NCBI RefSeq assembly: GCF_013409005.1
Contig: NZ_JACBZO010000001.1
Span: 2,542,001-2,606,000, forward strand
Origin: Demequina lutea
GTDB lineage: Bacteria > Actinomycetota > Actinomycetes > Actinomycetales > Demequinaceae
Direction: 5' to 3'
Length of the DNA: 64,000 nt
Part shown: piece after piece, positions 14,946 through 26,049 of the stretch
Layout: the number at the start of each line of letters is the position of its first letter
Position numbering within the stretch: position 1 is the stretch's first letter
Made by a program: the position numbers and the translations under genes
The notes under the pieces: model-generated
Told to the model about the DNA's origin: nothing
The model's input: only the letters and a program-made list of their open reading frames with translations
Database searches by the model: none

Positions 14946-16426
14946 TTTCCGGCCTCCTGGGACACGATGGCGACGATGCCGGCGCTCGGCCCCTTGAGAT
15001 AGTCAAGGGCGAGCGCGGGAACGATGCCGAGAACCAACATGGCGACGATCAGTGGCCACACGACCAGCCGTTCGCGCAGGTTGAGGTCCTTGGTGGACTC
15101 CATCGCCTTGGGCGTGGGACCGGTGAACAGCTTCTGGTACGTCAACAGGATGTACAGGGCTGCGAGCACCACGCCAAGGATGGCGACAATGGTCGCCACC
15201 TTGGCCGCAGGGTAGGCGCCGATGAACACCATGATCTCCGAGGCGAAGGGCGACATCCCAGGCAGTGCGAGCGCCGAGAGGCCAACGATGAGGAACGTGC
15301 CCGCGAGAACAGGCACCACCTTCTGGAGGCCGCCAAACGCCTTGACCGACACGGTGCCATGCCTGGCCTCGAGGAAGCCGACCATGAGGAACAGCGCCCC
15401 CGTCGACAGTCCGTGGCTCACCATGTAGAAGGTAGCGCCCTCGATCGAGGTCTGGCGGAAGGCGAAGATGCCGAGCACGATCATGCCGAAGTGGCTCACC
15501 GACGTGAACGCCACCAGCCGGTACATGTTGTCCTGGCCGATCGCGGCGAAGGCCCCATAGAGCACCGAGATGACGGCCAGCACGATGATGAAGGGCGCCG
15601 CCCAGCGTGACGCTGCCGGGAACAGGGTCAGGCAGAGCGTCAGCATCCCGAAGGTGCCGACCTTGTCGAGGATTGCCACCAGCAGCGTCGTCGTCCCCAC
15701 GCGCGCCGACTCGGCAACCGACGGCAGCCACGTGTGCACCGGGACGAGAGGCGCCTTGATCGCGAACGCGACAAAGAAGCCGAGGAACAGGAGCCTCCCC
15801 ACCCACGGATCGAAGGTCAGCCCCGTGAGGTTCATCGTCAGGAAGGCGTGGTCGCCACCCGGGCCCTGGAAGTACAGGGCAATGACGGCGACGAGCATCA
15901 CGAGTCCGCCGACGAGCGAGTAGATGAGGAATTTCACCGCGGCGTAGCGGCGCTGCTGACCACCGAAGGAGCCGATGAGGAAGTACAGCGGGATGAGCAT
16001 CGCCTCGAAGAGCACGTAGAAGAGGAAGACATCCCTGGCGGCGAAGATGCCCACCATGAACGACTCTGAGACGAGCACTAGCCCCAAGTATTGGGCCCGG
16101 CGGGGGGCCGCATCGTCTTCCTTCCAGCCGGCCGCGATGACGATCGGCACAAGCAAGGCAGACAGAACGATGAGGCTCAGGCCGATGCCGTTGACGCCGA
16201 GCGCCCAGCTCGCGCCGATCTGCGGAATCCACGAGTGGATCTCGGAGAACTGGATGGCACCGGCTTGAGATCGGTCGAATGCCGCAACGAGGGCGACGAC
16301 GAGCGCGAGCTCGACGACGGACGCGCCAATAGCGAACTCGCGGGCCCAGGCCCGCAACTGCGGGACGACCAGCAGCAGGAGGCCCGTCACTGCGGGCCAG
16401 GCGATCAGGATGGTCAAGATGGGCAC
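14942..16426 (-). CDS. nuoM: NADH-quinone oxidoreductase subunit M
   Basis: 494 residues with about 13-14 hydrophobic segments; second antiporter-like subunit of complex I. Typical segments are FYVLFEAMLIPLYFLIGSFG near residue 132, APLVPVHTWLPSVAESARV near 215 and GATFYMVSHGLSTGALF near 330. GTG start at 16426 lies three bases after the nuoL stop. The stop overlaps the nuoN start. Confidence 0.96.
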   Translation of the reverse strand: MPILTILIAWPAVTGLLLLVVPQLRAWAREFAIGASVVELALVVALVAAFDRSQAGAIQFSEIHSWIPQIGASWALGVNGIGLSLIVLSALLVPIVIAAGWKEDDAAPRRAQYLGLVLVSESFMVGIFAARDVFLFYVLFEAMLIPLYFLIGSFGGQQRRYAAVKFLIYSLVGGLVMLVAVIALYFQGPGGDHAFLTMNLTGLTFDPWVGRLLFLGFFVAFAIKAPLVPVHTWLPSVAESARVGTTTLLVAILDKVGTFGMLTLCLTLFPAASRWAAPFIIVLAVISVLYGAFAAIGQDNMYRLVAFTSVSHFGMIVLGIFAFRQTSIEGATFYMVSHGLSTGALFLMVGFLEARHGTVSVKAFGGLQKVVPVLAGTFLIVGLSALALPGMSPFASEIMVFIGAYPAAKVATIVAILGVVLAALYILLTYQKLFTGPTPKAMESTKDLNLRERLVVWPLIVAMLVLGIVPALALDYLKGPSAGIVAIVSQEAGK

Positions 16427-16429
16427 GGT

Positions 16430-18307
16430 CTAACCCCCCATAACGAGGATGGCGGCGATCACGACAAACCCCAGCAACATGAGCAGGGAGTAGGAACGCA
16501 CGCGCCCTGACTGGAATCGACGGGTGGCCTCACCGAACGCGGCAATACCGCTCGCCTGCTTGTTGACGGCGCCGTCGACGAGCGTGGCATCGGCGTACAC
16601 GAGCGTGCGGGTCAGGTGAGTGCCTGGAAGCTGGAACACGGCGCGGTTGACCGAGTCCTGGAACATGTCGTTGCGCGCGGCGAGGACCGCGAGCGACGCG
16701 GGAGGTGGCTCGATGGGCACCGGCTTGCGCAAATACATCCAGTAGGCGAGGGCAACGCCCGCGGCCACGAGCAGGAGCGTCAGCGTCGTGAGCACGGGCA
16801 CCGCAAGCACGGGCTCCCCTGGCCCATGCGCCCCCGTCACCGGCTCAAGCCAGTGCTGGAAACGGTTGCCGATGCCCAGAATCGCGCCGATGAGCGCGGA
16901 ACCCGCGGCGAGGATCATCATCGGCACGGTCATCAGCAGAGACGACTCGTGCGGGTGCTGCCCGTCCGTCCACCGCTGCTTGCCGTGGAAGGTCATGAAG
17001 AACAGTCGCGACATGTAGAACGCGGTGATCCCCGCACCGATGAGAGCGGTCAGCCCAAACACCCACGGCTGCCAGCCCTCGCCAATGAACGCGACCTCGA
17101 TGATCTTGTCCTTGGACCAGTAGCCCGAGAACGGCGGGACGCCCAGGATCGCGAGCCAACCGAAACCGAAGGTCACCCACGTGATCACCATCGCCGAGCG
17201 CAGCGCGCCGTAGCGGCGCATGTTGACCTGGTCGTTCATGCCATGCATGACCGAACCCGCACCCAGGAACATCCCGGCCTTGAAGAAGCCGTGGGTCACC
17301 AGGTGGAAGATCGCGAAGACGTAGCCGATGGGCCCCAGTCCCGCCGCGAGCATCATGTAGCCGATTTGCGACATCGTGGATGCGGCAAGCGCCTTCTTGA
17401 TGTCGTCCTTCGCGCTACCGATGAGCGCACCCATGATGAGCGTGATGGCGCCGACGATCGCCACGACGAGGCGGGCATCTGGAGCTCCGTCGAAGATCAC
17501 TCCCGAACGCACCACCAGGTACACGCCCGCGGTCACCATGGTGGCCGCGTGGATGAGCGCCGAAACCGGCGTGGGGCCCGCCATCGCGTCACCGAGCCAC
17601 GACTGCAGTGGGAACTGCGCCGACTTTCCAGTGGCCGCGAGCAGCAGCATCAGGCCTATCCCCGTCAGGACGGCGGGCGACGCGCTGCCTGCGCCCGCGA
17701 AGACGCCTGCGAAGGTCACCGAGCCGAAGTGCGCAAACATCAGCGCCATCGCCAGGATCAGGCCCATGTCGCCGATGCGGTTGACGATGAACGCCTTATT
17801 GGCGGCGCTGGCAAATTCGGGCTTGTGGTTCCAGAAGCCAATGAGCAGGTACGACGCGAGGCCGACGCCCTCCCAGCCGACGAAGAGCAAGAGGTACGAA
17901 TCGGCCGTGACGAGCAGCAGCATCGCGCCGATGAACAGGTTGAGGTAGGCGAAGAACATTCGCCTGCGCGGGTCGTGCTCCATGTACGCGACCGAGTACA
18001 CGTGGATGAGCGTGCCAACCACCGTGATGAGCAGCACGAACGTGAGAGACAGCGGGTCGAGGAGCAGTCCGGCGTCCAGGTGGAACTCGCCACCCGAGAA
18101 CCACGTGAAGAGGTGCACCGACTCGGCGCGATCGGAGGCACTGCGGCCGATCATTTCGAAGAAGGCGACGATGCCGATGACGGCCGTCGCCCCGGAGACG
18201 CCGACGCCAGCCCAGTGGCCCCAAGCGTCGGCGCGGCGACCGGCGAGCATGAGAACGAAGAAGCTGAGAAGCGGCAGGGCGATAAGCAGCCAAGAGACGG
18301 AGAGCAT
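16430..18307 (-). CDS. nuoL: NADH-quinone oxidoreductase subunit L
   Basis: 625 residues with about 16 hydrophobic segments, the largest antiporter-like subunit, whose long lateral helix spans the membrane arm. Signatures include [19 protein letters not shown] near residue 142, [22 protein letters not shown] near 225 and [20 protein letters not shown] near 335. ATG start at 18307. The very long open frame on the opposite strand (16616-18691) is an antisense shadow. Confidence 0.96.
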   Translation of the reverse strand: MLSVSWLLIALPLLSFFVLMLAGRRADAWGHWAGVGVSGATAVIGIVAFFEMIGRSASDRAESVHLFTWFSGGEFHLDAGLLLDPLSLTFVLLITVVGTLIHVYSVAYMEHDPRRRMFFAYLNLFIGAMLLLVTADSYLLLFVGWEGVGLASYLLIGFWNHKPEFASAANKAFIVNRIGDMGLILAMALMFAHFGSVTFAGVFAGAGSASPAVLTGIGLMLLLAATGKSAQFPLQSWLGDAMAGPTPVSALIHAATMVTAGVYLVVRSGVIFDGAPDARLVVAIVGAITLIMGALIGSAKDDIKKALAASTMSQIGYMMLAAGLGPIGYVFAIFHLVTHGFFKAGMFLGAGSVMHGMNDQVNMRRYGALRSAMVITWVTFGFGWLAILGVPPFSGYWSKDKIIEVAFIGEGWQPWVFGLTALIGAGITAFYMSRLFFMTFHGKQRWTDGQHPHESSLLMTVPMMILAAGSALIGAILGIGNRFQHWLEPVTGAHGPGEPVLAVPVLTTLTLLLVAAGVALAYWMYLRKPVPIEPPPASLAVLAARNDMFQDSVNRAVFQLPGTHLTRTLVYADATLVDGAVNKQASGIAAFGEATRRFQSGRVRSYSLLMLLGFVVIAAILVMGG

Positions 18308-18310
18308 TGT

Positions 18311-18610
18311 CTAACCCTTCAGCTCTGTGGGCTCGTCAAGCGAGATGGTCTGCCTCGATCGGAACACCGTGATGATAATCGCAAGGCCCACCACGACTTC
18401 CGCGGCGGCGACCACCATGACGAAGAACGCCATGACCTGGCCCTCCAGGTATCCCTGCATCCGCGAGAACGAGACGAGGGTGAGGTTAGCGGCGTTGAGC
18501 ATGAGCTCCACGCCCATGAAGGCGATGATCGCGTTGCGCCGCAGCAACACGGCCGCGGCACCAATCGCGAAGAGCACCGATGCGAGATACACGAAATTGA
18601 TGGGGCTCAC
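18311..18610 (-). CDS. nuoK: NADH-quinone oxidoreductase subunit K
   Basis: 99 residues with three hydrophobic segments, the normal size of NuoK. The buried glutamate in [16 protein letters not shown] (near residue 36) and the second one in [15 protein letters not shown] (near 72) are conserved proton-path residues. GTG start at 18610 overlaps the nuoJ stop (GTGA). The gene ends three bases before nuoL. Confidence 0.95.
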   Translation of the reverse strand: MSPINFVYLASVLFAIGAAAVLLRRNAIIAFMGVELMLNAANLTLVSFSRMQGYLEGQVMAFFVMVVAAAEVVVGLAIIITVFRSRQTISLDEPTELKG

Positions 18611-19356
18611 GCGTCACCCTCCTTGGCGCCCAATTCGCGCCTCCTGGATCGGTTCTCGTCCTTGAACTCGAGGCCGTCGTTGGTCTGGTGACGGATCTTG
18701 AGCACACGCGAAACCGATTCTTCGATGGGCTTGCCCTCTGGATCGAGCGCGGGAGCGTCAAGCGCATTGTGACGCGCGTAGTAACCGGGGAAGGTCTTGT
18801 TGACCGGGTTGGCTCCGGCGGCGACGCGCTCCGCCTGCAGCTCGCTTTGAGTGCGACGCGGGAAGAGCCGTGGCACGTGGGTGAGCACGAGCGCTCCCAC
18901 CGCGGCGGTGATGAGCAGGAAGCCCAGGGTCTCGACGACAAGCACGTAATTCCCAAAGAGCAACGGCGCGACCTGCGCGGGTCCGCCGTCTTGCATGTTC
19001 GTGAAGACCCCAAACTTCACGCGGGAAACCGCCGAGATCAGCAACGTCGCCACCCCGATCGCAAGCGCGATCGCGATCCAGCGCTGCCCGGCGATGGTCT
19101 CCTTGAGGCTCTCGCGCTGATCGACACCGACGAGCATGAGGACGAAGAGGAAGAGCATCATGACGGCGCCCGTGTACACCACGATCTGGACGACGCCGAG
19201 GAAGGGTGCGCCAAGCGCGACGTACGAGATCGCAAGGCCCACCATGACGAGAATGACCGCCATCGCGACGTAAACGGCCTTACGGGCGAACAGCAACGAG
19301 AGTGCGGGGAGGACCGTGATGATGGCGATGAACCAGAAGAGAATCGGCGAGATCAT
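18607..19356 (-). CDS. nuoJ: NADH-quinone oxidoreductase subunit J
   Basis: 249 residues with five hydrophobic segments in the first two thirds. The conserved [14 protein letters not shown] stretch near residue 63 marks the pi-bulge helix of NuoJ. A hydrophilic C-terminal extension of about 80 residues (from residue 170) follows, longer than in E. coli but common in actinobacteria. The start shares one base with the nuoI stop (TGATG). Confidence 0.94.
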   Translation of the reverse strand: MISPILFWFIAIITVLPALSLLFARKAVYVAMAVILVMVGLAISYVALGAPFLGVVQIVVYTGAVMMLFLFVLMLVGVDQRESLKETIAGQRWIAIALAIGVATLLISAVSRVKFGVFTNMQDGGPAQVAPLLFGNYVLVVETLGFLLITAAVGALVLTHVPRLFPRRTQSELQAERVAAGANPVNKTFPGYYARHNALDAPALDPEGKPIEESVSRVLKIRHQTNDGLEFKDENRSRRRELGAKEGDA

Positions 19357-20105
19357 CAGATACCAACCCTGCCCTGCGTGGTGTGGGCCAAAGCAGCCGT
19401 CGGTGTCACCGTATCCTGCGCCGTGGGCACCGTGCGCGGCACATGTTCCTCGGCGACGAGGCTGTTTTCGGGAAGCGTCGCATCATCGGGACGATGGGCG
19501 CGCACCCAGGCCTGCTGCTCCGAGGTCGGCGCCTTGACCGAGCCCATGTAGTAGTCGGTGTCCGTCGTGCCCTCGACCATGGGGTGAGGAGCGGCGAGCA
19601 TCCGGCCCTCCATCGGCGCGAGCAGGTCCTGCTTCTCGTAGATGAGTCCCTCGCGGGTGGGGCCCGCGAGCTCGAACTCATTTGTCATCGTGAGCGCCCG
19701 CGTGGGGCACGCCTCGATGCACAGTCCGCAGAAGATGCAGCGCAAGTAGTTGATCTGGTAGACGCGGCCGTAGCGCTCGCCGGGGCTGAACTGGGCGTCG
19801 ATCGTGTTGGAATCCGCCTCGACCAGGATCGCGTCGGCTGGGCACGCCCACGCACACAACTCGCAACCGATGCACTTCTCCAGGCCGTCGGCGTAGCGGT
19901 TGAGTTGGTGCCTGCCGTGGTACTTGGGTTGGATGTTTGCGGGCGTCGTCGGGTACTGCTCCGTGACGGTGGGCCTAAAGAAGTTGCGCAGGGTCACGCC
20001 GAAGCCCGCAACGGGCATGAGCGCGCCGACGATCCCGCCCGGGTTGGGCAAGTTGGAGACGTACTCCTCCTGCTCGTCGGCGACGTTCCACTCGTGGTCA
20101 GTCAT
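19356..20105 (-). CDS. nuoI: NADH-quinone oxidoreductase subunit I (two 4Fe-4S clusters)
   Basis: 249 residues from ATG 20105, with GGAGG eight bases upstream inside the nuoH end; a longer frame to 20141 adds non-family residues. Two ferredoxin motifs, [12 protein letters not shown] near residue 77 and [12 protein letters not shown] near 122, hold clusters N6a and N6b in the peripheral arm. The C-terminal 80 residues are a variable tail. It overlaps nuoH by eight bases. Confidence 0.95.
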   Translation of the reverse strand: MTDHEWNVADEQEEYVSNLPNPGGIVGALMPVAGFGVTLRNFFRPTVTEQYPTTPANIQPKYHGRHQLNRYADGLEKCIGCELCAWACPADAILVEADSNTIDAQFSPGERYGRVYQINYLRCIFCGLCIEACPTRALTMTNEFELAGPTREGLIYEKQDLLAPMEGRMLAAPHPMVEGTTDTDYYMGSVKAPTSEQQAWVRAHRPDDATLPENSLVAEEHVPRTVPTAQDTVTPTAALAHTTQGRVGI

Positions 20106-21471
20106 CCTGAGCCTCCTTCGTGGTGTCGGGAGTCGGAACATGCATGGTCGCCGCTTCGACAGTGCGGCCAGCGCGGGGCGAGCGTGGAAGCTTCTGACCC
20201 GGCAACGGCGGCACGGGGTAGCCGCCCGCGAAGGCGTCGAACTCCTGGTCCTCCAGCTCCTCGTGGAGAGCCTCGGCCGCCTTGAGACGCTTCTCGCGTC
20301 TGTACTCGATCACCGAAGAAAATACGAGCCACGCCAAGATGAGCGCTATCGCGGGCGCAAGCCACGTGAATCGGCTTGTGGAGTAGTGGAAGTGCGGCAG
20401 GAGCACCATTCCCGCGCTCCACAGCACGATCCAGCCAAGGCCGACGGGAATCAGCACCTTCCATCCGAAGCGCATGAACTGTTCGTAGCGGAAGCGCAAG
20501 AGGGAGCCGCGGATCCACACGAACACGAACATGAGGAACCAGATCTTGGCGATGAGCCACAGCGGCGGGAAGATGCCGTTCGAGAGCATCTCGTAGCCTG
20601 GCCAGCTCTCGGCCCACAGGGGGCGCCAGCCGCCCAGGAACAGCGTGGACGCAATCGCCGACACGTTGATCATGTTCATGTATTCGGCCAGGAAGAACCA
20701 CGCGAACTTCATGGACGAGTACTCGGTCATGAATCCCGCGACGAGCTCGCCCTCGGCCTCGGGGAGGTCGAACGGGAGGCGGTTAGTCTCGCCCACCATC
20801 GAGATGACGAAGAGCACGAAAGCGGGAAGGAGGGGCAGAACCCACCACACGTTGTGTTGGGCGTTGACGATGTCGGTAAGCGACATCGACCCGGCGAACA
20901 TGAACACCGTCACGAGCGACAGGCCCATGGCGAGCTCGTAAGAGATGACCTGCGCCGTAGACCGAACCGCGCCCATGAGCGGGTAGGTCGAGCCAGACGC
21001 CCAACCACCAAGCACGATGCCGTAGACGCCAATCGCGGAACACGCGAGCACGTACAGCATCGCCACCGGGAAGTCCGTGAGCTGGAGAGGCGTGACCTCC
21101 ATCGTGAACGGGATGCGCGTGGCGGGCCCGAACGGGATGACCGCGAAGGTGAGAAGCGCCGCGAACACGGAAATCATGGGCGCCAGGATGTAGAGCAGCT
21201 TCTCCGAGGCGCGGACGGTGATGTCCTCCTTGAACAGCAGCTTCATCGCGTCCATGACCGACTGCAACAGGCCGAACGGGCCGTGCCTATTTGGCCCGGG
21301 GCGCTCCTGGAGGCGACCGATGACGCGACGCTCGAACCACACCGCGAACAGCACGGAAGTGAGCAGGAAGACCAGGATCAGGACGGCCTTGATGATGACA
21401 ATCCAGATCGAGTCGCCCGCAAGCGAGTAATCGTGGGTGTTGGCACCCTTCGCGAGAGCGAGCAGGCTCAT
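20098..21471 (-). CDS. nuoH: NADH-quinone oxidoreductase subunit H
   Basis: 457 residues with about eight to nine membrane segments; it forms the quinone-access channel where the arms of complex I meet. Conserved segments are [15 protein letters not shown] near residue 53 and [20 protein letters not shown] near 230. ATG 21471 overlaps the nuoG stop (ATGA). The longer frame to 21561 lies in nuoG. A C-terminal hydrophilic tail of about 90 residues carries Pro/Arg-rich sequence. Confidence 0.95.
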   Translation of the reverse strand: MSLLALAKGANTHDYSLAGDSIWIVIIKAVLILVFLLTSVLFAVWFERRVIGRLQERPGPNRHGPFGLLQSVMDAMKLLFKEDITVRASEKLLYILAPMISVFAALLTFAVIPFGPATRIPFTMEVTPLQLTDFPVAMLYVLACSAIGVYGIVLGGWASGSTYPLMGAVRSTAQVISYELAMGLSLVTVFMFAGSMSLTDIVNAQHNVWWVLPLLPAFVLFVISMVGETNRLPFDLPEAEGELVAGFMTEYSSMKFAWFFLAEYMNMINVSAIASTLFLGGWRPLWAESWPGYEMLSNGIFPPLWLIAKIWFLMFVFVWIRGSLLRFRYEQFMRFGWKVLIPVGLGWIVLWSAGMVLLPHFHYSTSRFTWLAPAIALILAWLVFSSVIEYRREKRLKAAEALHEELEDQEFDAFAGGYPVPPLPGQKLPRSPRAGRTVEAATMHVPTPDTTKEAQDD

Positions 21472-23975
21472 GCGGACACTCCCTTCACCACAACGGTGTC
21501 TCCCGCATTGGCGCCGAGCTGTTCGGCTACCCGCGAATTTGGCGACTTCATCGGCACCCACACCACGCCATCGGTCATACCCTCGGTGACCACGACGGGC
21601 AGATCCAGCGACGCCCTGCGGTTTCCGGTGATCGACACGACGCCGCTCAGCGCAAACTTCTTTGCGGTAGAGGGCGACACCCTTGCGACCGCGATCCTGC
21701 CGGTTCCCGCGAGGTGAGGCTCACCGTGTTGCAGCGATCCCTCGTCAACGAGTTGATGCCACGTCGCCAGCACGAGCGCGTCCGAGGCGGTTGCCTTGGC
21801 CTTCGGCGCGGCCACCTTGGGCGCCGCGGGGCGTTCCTCGGCGGCCACGGCGGGGAAGGACGCGAGTTCGGCGTTCACCGACTCGATGGTCCCCGTACCA
21901 AGGTCGACGCCCATCTCACGGGCGAGGAGATCCAGGACACGGTGATCGGACATTGCGTCGGTGGGAATCGCCGTGGCGAAGGCGCGCAAGCGACCCTCCC
22001 AGTTGACGAACGTTCCGGACTTCTCCGAAGGAGGGGCGACGGGCAGGACAACGTCGGCGCCATCGGTCACTGACGTGCGACGCACCTCGAGACTCACCGT
22101 GAACTTCGCCGTCTTGATGGCCGCGAGAAGGTTCGCGTCAAGATCTGAGTGGTCCACGCCGCCAATGACGAGCGCATCGATGCTCTTGATGGCCGCCGCG
22201 GCGATGATGCCGTCCGCGTCTCGACCCTTGCCGTGCGGCAACTCGACGCCCCACACGGCCTCGATCTTCTTGCGCGCGGCGGCCGATGCGGCGTCGCGGC
22301 CGCCCGGCAGGAGGCCGGGAAGCGCGCCCGCCTCGAGTGCGCCACGTTCTCCGGCCCTGCGTGGAATCCACGCGACCTTGGCCTTCGAGCGTCGGGCCAG
22401 ATCGGCGACGGCCGTGAAGCCACCCTCGACTCCGGCAAGGCGCTCTCCCACGACGATCACGGCGCCTGGTTCCTTGAGCGCCTTGAAGGAGTCCTTCGCG
22501 GCCTTGAGCGAATCCAGAACTGCGGCCTCGCGTCCGGGCACGGTCGGAAGGAGGGTTGCGTCGAGCTTTTCGGCTCCGCGGGATAGGTACGGGGCGACCG
22601 TGAAGACGCGCTGCTTGCCGAGCGACTTGCGCAGACGCAAGAACACGACACCGCCCTCGTCCTCTGGCTCGAAGCCGACGAGCAACACGGCGGGCGCCTT
22701 CTCCAACTCGGCGAAGGTCACGCCGATGCCGCTGCCCGCAACGTTCGCGCCAAGGAACGCCTGCTCTTCGTCGGATGCCACACGAGTGCGGGCGTCGACG
22801 TCGTGAGTGCCAAGCACCACGCGAGCGAACTTTTGGTACGCGTAGGCGTCCTCCATCGTGACGCGACCGCCTGGAAGGACTCCGACCCCCTTGGCCTTCT
22901 TGTCCTCCACCGTTCCGGTCTTGCCCGCGGCGGCCTTGAGGCCCGCAGCCGCCGCCTCGAGGGCCTCCGGCCACGACACCTCGACGAGCTCGCCGTCCTT
23001 GCGGACGAGGGGCCCGGTCAGGCGGTCGGGCTGGTTCTGCCACGCGAAGGCGAAACGGTCCTTGTCGGTAATCCAGTACTCGTTGACCACGGCGTCGTTG
23101 TCAGCAAGCCTGCGCAGGATCTTGCCGCGACGGTGGTCCGTGCGGATGGCGCTGCCCGACGAATCGTGCTCGGAAATGCCGGGGCTCGACACCAAGTCGA
23201 AGGGGCGCGAACGGAAGCGGTATGCCGCGCTCGTGAGCGCACCCACGGGGCAGATCTGCACGGTGTTGCCCGAGTAGTACGAACTGAAGGCGTTGCCTGA
23301 CTCGTCCTCGGCGGCGACGCCGATAGGTCCGTAGCCGCCAAAGCCAAGCACGTCTTCGTTGAACGTGCCGATCTGCTGCATTGCGCCGCGGTTCTGCAAA
23401 TCGATGAACGCGTCGCCCGCGATCTCCTTGGAGAAGCGAGTGCAACGCTGACACATGACGCACCGCTCGCGGTCGAGCAGTATCTCGCTGCTCAGCGCGA
23501 GCGGCTTCTCGAAGACGCGCTTGGTGTCGACGAACCGCGACTCGCCATAGCCGTTGCTCATCGCCTGGTTTTGCAGGGGGCATTCGCCGCCCTTGTCGCA
23601 CACCGGGCAGTCGAGGGGGTGGTTGATGAGCAAGAGCTCCATCACGCCCTTTTGGGCACGCTCGGCCTCTTCGGACGTCTGCTGCGTGTGGACGACCATG
23701 CCCTCGGTCACCGACATGGTGCACGACGGCTGGGGCTTGGGGAAGGCGCGCAGCTTGCCCTCGGGACCGGCGGGGCTGGCCACATCGACGAGGCACTGCC
23801 TGCAGGCACCGACCGGCTTGAGCGCCGGGTGGTCGCAGAAGCGCGGGATCTCAATCCCCACCTGCTCTGCGGCGCGAATGATCAGCGTGCCCTTTTCGAC
23901 CTTGGTCTCGATGCCGTCGATCGTGACGGTGACCAGGTCGGTCTTCACGGGCGTCTTGTCCGCAGTGGTGGTCAT
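21468..23975 (-). CDS. nuoG: NADH-quinone oxidoreductase subunit G
   Basis: 835 residues. The iron-sulfur N-terminus contains a 2Fe-2S ferredoxin domain (FCDHPALKPVGACRQC near residue 46, then PSCTMSV), the His/Cys N5 motif HPLDCPVCDKGGECPLQN near 118 and RCVMCQRCTRF near 172, followed by QICPVGAL. The rest is a molybdopterin-oxidoreductase-like domain without cofactor motifs, as usual for NuoG. Electrons pass from NuoF/E through these clusters toward NuoB. ATG 23975 overlaps the nuoF stop. Confidence 0.95.
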   Translation of the reverse strand: MTTTADKTPVKTDLVTVTIDGIETKVEKGTLIIRAAEQVGIEIPRFCDHPALKPVGACRQCLVDVASPAGPEGKLRAFPKPQPSCTMSVTEGMVVHTQQTSEEAERAQKGVMELLLINHPLDCPVCDKGGECPLQNQAMSNGYGESRFVDTKRVFEKPLALSSEILLDRERCVMCQRCTRFSKEIAGDAFIDLQNRGAMQQIGTFNEDVLGFGGYGPIGVAAEDESGNAFSSYYSGNTVQICPVGALTSAAYRFRSRPFDLVSSPGISEHDSSGSAIRTDHRRGKILRRLADNDAVVNEYWITDKDRFAFAWQNQPDRLTGPLVRKDGELVEVSWPEALEAAAAGLKAAAGKTGTVEDKKAKGVGVLPGGRVTMEDAYAYQKFARVVLGTHDVDARTRVASDEEQAFLGANVAGSGIGVTFAELEKAPAVLLVGFEPEDEGGVVFLRLRKSLGKQRVFTVAPYLSRGAEKLDATLLPTVPGREAAVLDSLKAAKDSFKALKEPGAVIVVGERLAGVEGGFTAVADLARRSKAKVAWIPRRAGERGALEAGALPGLLPGGRDAASAAARKKIEAVWGVELPHGKGRDADGIIAAAAIKSIDALVIGGVDHSDLDANLLAAIKTAKFTVSLEVRRTSVTDGADVVLPVAPPSEKSGTFVNWEGRLRAFATAIPTDAMSDHRVLDLLAREMGVDLGTGTIESVNAELASFPAVAAEERPAAPKVAAPKAKATASDALVLATWHQLVDEGSLQHGEPHLAGTGRIAVARVSPSTAKKFALSGVVSITGNRRASLDLPVVVTEGMTDGVVWVPMKSPNSRVAEQLGANAGDTVVVKGVSA

Positions 23976-25345
23976 GCGTGGGCCTCCTCTGCGTCTGTCA
24001 AAGGATCTGTGCCTGTCAAAGGATCAGCGCCTGTCAATGAATCAGCGGACGTCGAGTATTCGAAGAGGGCGGACTTGGCGTGGTCGAACGGGCAACCGGC
24101 CTCGTCGACGTGACGCTCGAATTCCTCGCGGAACAGCTTCACCGACGAGACGACCGGCGACGTCGCTCCGTCACCGAGCGCACAGAAGGCGCGTCCGGCG
24201 ATCGAGTCGCACGTGGCGAGCAACTGGTCGATGTCGGCCATCGTGCCGTGTCCTGCCTCGAGCCTACGCAGGATCAGTTCGAGCCAATAGGTGCCCTCGC
24301 GGCACGGGGTGCATTTGCCGCATGACTCGTGCTTGTAGAACTCGGTCCAGCGCTCGACGGCGCGGACAACGCACGTGGTCTCGTCGAAGATTTGGAGCGC
24401 ACGCGTGCCGAGCATCGAGCCCGCGGCGCCGACGCTCTCGTAGTCAAGCGGGGTGTCAAGTTGATCCTGGGTAAACATCGGGGTGGATGAGCCGCCTGGA
24501 GTCCAAAACTTGAGTTCGTGGCCATCGCGCATTCCGCCCGCCATCTCGAGCAACTCGCGCAGCGTGATCCCAAGCGGGGCCTCGTACTGGCCCGGGCGCT
24601 TGACGTGTCCCGAGAGAGAGAAGAAGCCCATGCCCTTGCTCTTCTCGGTTCCCATCGACGTAAACCAGTCGACACCCTTGTCGATGATCGAGGGCACCGA
24701 TGCGATCGTTTCGACGTTGTTCACGACGGTGGGGCGCGCGTAGAGACCCTCGACGGCGGGAAACGGCGGCTTCAGGCGAGGCTGACCGCGTCGGCCCTCA
24801 AGCGAATCGAGGAGGGCGGTCTCCTCGCCAACAATGTAGGCGCCCGCACCAGCATGGACGGTGATATCGAGGCAGAAATCGGTGCCCTGGATGTTCTGGC
24901 CCAGCCAGCCGGCGTCGTACGCCTCCTGAACGGCCTTCATGACGCGTCGCAACACGTGGATCACCTCGCCGCGCACGTAGATGAACGCGTGCTCGCAACC
25001 GACCGCGAACGACGTAATAATCATCCCCTCGATAACCGTGTGAGGAGCGTTGAGCAAGGTGGGCATGTCCTTGCACGTGCCCGGCTCGGACTCATCGGCG
25101 TTGACCACCAGGTAGCGGGGGCCGCCGTCGGGGGCAGGAAGGAATCCCCACTTCATCCCGGTGGGGAAGCCCGCGCCCCCGCGCCCGCGCAGCCCAGAGT
25201 CCTTGATGGCCTGAATGATGTCGCCCGGGGGCATCGCCATCGCCTTGGTTGCGCCCTTATAGCCGCCATTGGCGACATAGGTGTCGAGGTTCCACGAGCG
25301 CTCGAGGCCCCATGTGGCGCTGAGTACCGGGGTCAGGTCGGTCAC
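23972..25345 (-). CDS. nuoF: NADH-quinone oxidoreductase subunit F (NADH- and FMN-binding)
   Basis: 457 residues. It accepts hydride from NADH. FMN/NADH-binding GRGGAGFPTGMKWGF is near residue 54, NADESEPGTCKD near 86, and the N3 cluster ligands are in SCGKCTPCREGT near 352 plus a later Cys. The last 30 residues are an unusual tail containing three degenerate SLTGADPLTGTDPLTD units. ATG 25345 overlaps the nuoE stop (ATGA). Confidence 0.95.
   Translation of the reverse strand: MTDLTPVLSATWGLERSWNLDTYVANGGYKGATKAMAMPPGDIIQAIKDSGLRGRGGAGFPTGMKWGFLPAPDGGPRYLVVNADESEPGTCKDMPTLLNAPHTVIEGMIITSFAVGCEHAFIYVRGEVIHVLRRVMKAVQEAYDAGWLGQNIQGTDFCLDITVHAGAGAYIVGEETALLDSLEGRRGQPRLKPPFPAVEGLYARPTVVNNVETIASVPSIIDKGVDWFTSMGTEKSKGMGFFSLSGHVKRPGQYEAPLGITLRELLEMAGGMRDGHELKFWTPGGSSTPMFTQDQLDTPLDYESVGAAGSMLGTRALQIFDETTCVVRAVERWTEFYKHESCGKCTPCREGTYWLELILRRLEAGHGTMADIDQLLATCDSIAGRAFCALGDGATSPVVSSVKLFREEFERHVDEAGCPFDHAKSALFEYSTSADSLTGADPLTGTDPLTDAEEAHA
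23991..24044 (-). repeat. Three 18-bp repeats at the end of nuoF
   Basis: Plus-strand units start at 23991, 24009 and 24027, each containing CTGTCAAAGGATC or a close variant. In frame, they encode the six-residue unit (A/T/S)DPLTG-like in the NuoF tail. Confidence 0.8.
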
Positions 25346-26049
25346 TTCTTGCCCCTTCCCGTCACGGTTTTCACCAGGGAGACCACGGCGGCCGCGACGC
25401 CATGGGGGGATTCGCCCTCACCCTTGGCGTACTCGACGCCGGCGAGCGTCGCCACGCCCGCACCTTGGTCCTCGTCGGCCCTGCCATCGGTGAAGCCCGC
25501 GAGGACTCTCGAGACTTCCTTGAAAGAAGCGACGGTGTCGGCGCCGCGACTGGGCTTGACTTCCTTGCCTGCCAGGATGTCGTCGACCAACGTCAGCGCC
25601 TTCTCAGGCGTCATGTTGTCGAAGAACTCCCAGTTGACCATCATCACCGGCGCGTAGTCGCAAGCGGCGTTGCACTCGAGGCGCTCGAGCGTGATGGTGC
25701 CGTCCTCGTTCGTCTCGTCGTGACCGATGCCGATTCGCTCGCTCACCTGGCGCCAGATCTCGTCGCCGCCCATCACCGCGCACAGCGTGTTGGTGCAGAC
25801 GCCCACCTGGTACTCGCCGTTGGGCCGGCGCTTGTACTGGGTGTAGAACGTCGCGACCGCACTGATTTCCGCGGTTGTGAGCCCGAGCCGGTCGGCGCAG
25901 AACTGAATCCCATCAGGGCTCACGTAGCCGTCGACCGACTGCACGAGGTGCAGCATCGGCAGCAGGCCCGAACGCTTCACGGGGTAGCGGGCCATGATGG
26001 CCGTCGTTTCCTTCGCCAGCTTGGCTGACGTCGCTTCGTCGTACGTCAT
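25342..26049 (-). CDS. nuoE: NADH-quinone oxidoreductase subunit E (2Fe-2S)
   Basis: 235 residues. Thioredoxin-like 2Fe-2S protein that pairs with NuoF. The four ligands are in VCTNTLC near residue 85 and [12 protein letters not shown] near 125. It is longer than the roughly 165-residue E. coli protein because of a hydrophilic C-terminal extension from about residue 170, which ends in VTGRGKK. ATG 26049 overlaps the nuoD stop (ATGA). Confidence 0.94.
   Translation of the reverse strand: MTYDEATSAKLAKETTAIMARYPVKRSGLLPMLHLVQSVDGYVSPDGIQFCADRLGLTTAEISAVATFYTQYKRRPNGEYQVGVCTNTLCAVMGGDEIWRQVSERIGIGHDETNEDGTITLERLECNAACDYAPVMMVNWEFFDNMTPEKALTLVDDILAGKEVKPSRGADTVASFKEVSRVLAGFTDGRADEDQGAGVATLAGVEYAKGEGESPHGVAAAVVSLVKTVTGRGKK

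Noticed and set aside
16616..18691. 691-codon open frame antisense to nuoL
   Set aside because: Arg/His/Glu-rich composition of a GC-skewed shadow frame; nuoL and nuoK on the other strand have clear family signatures.
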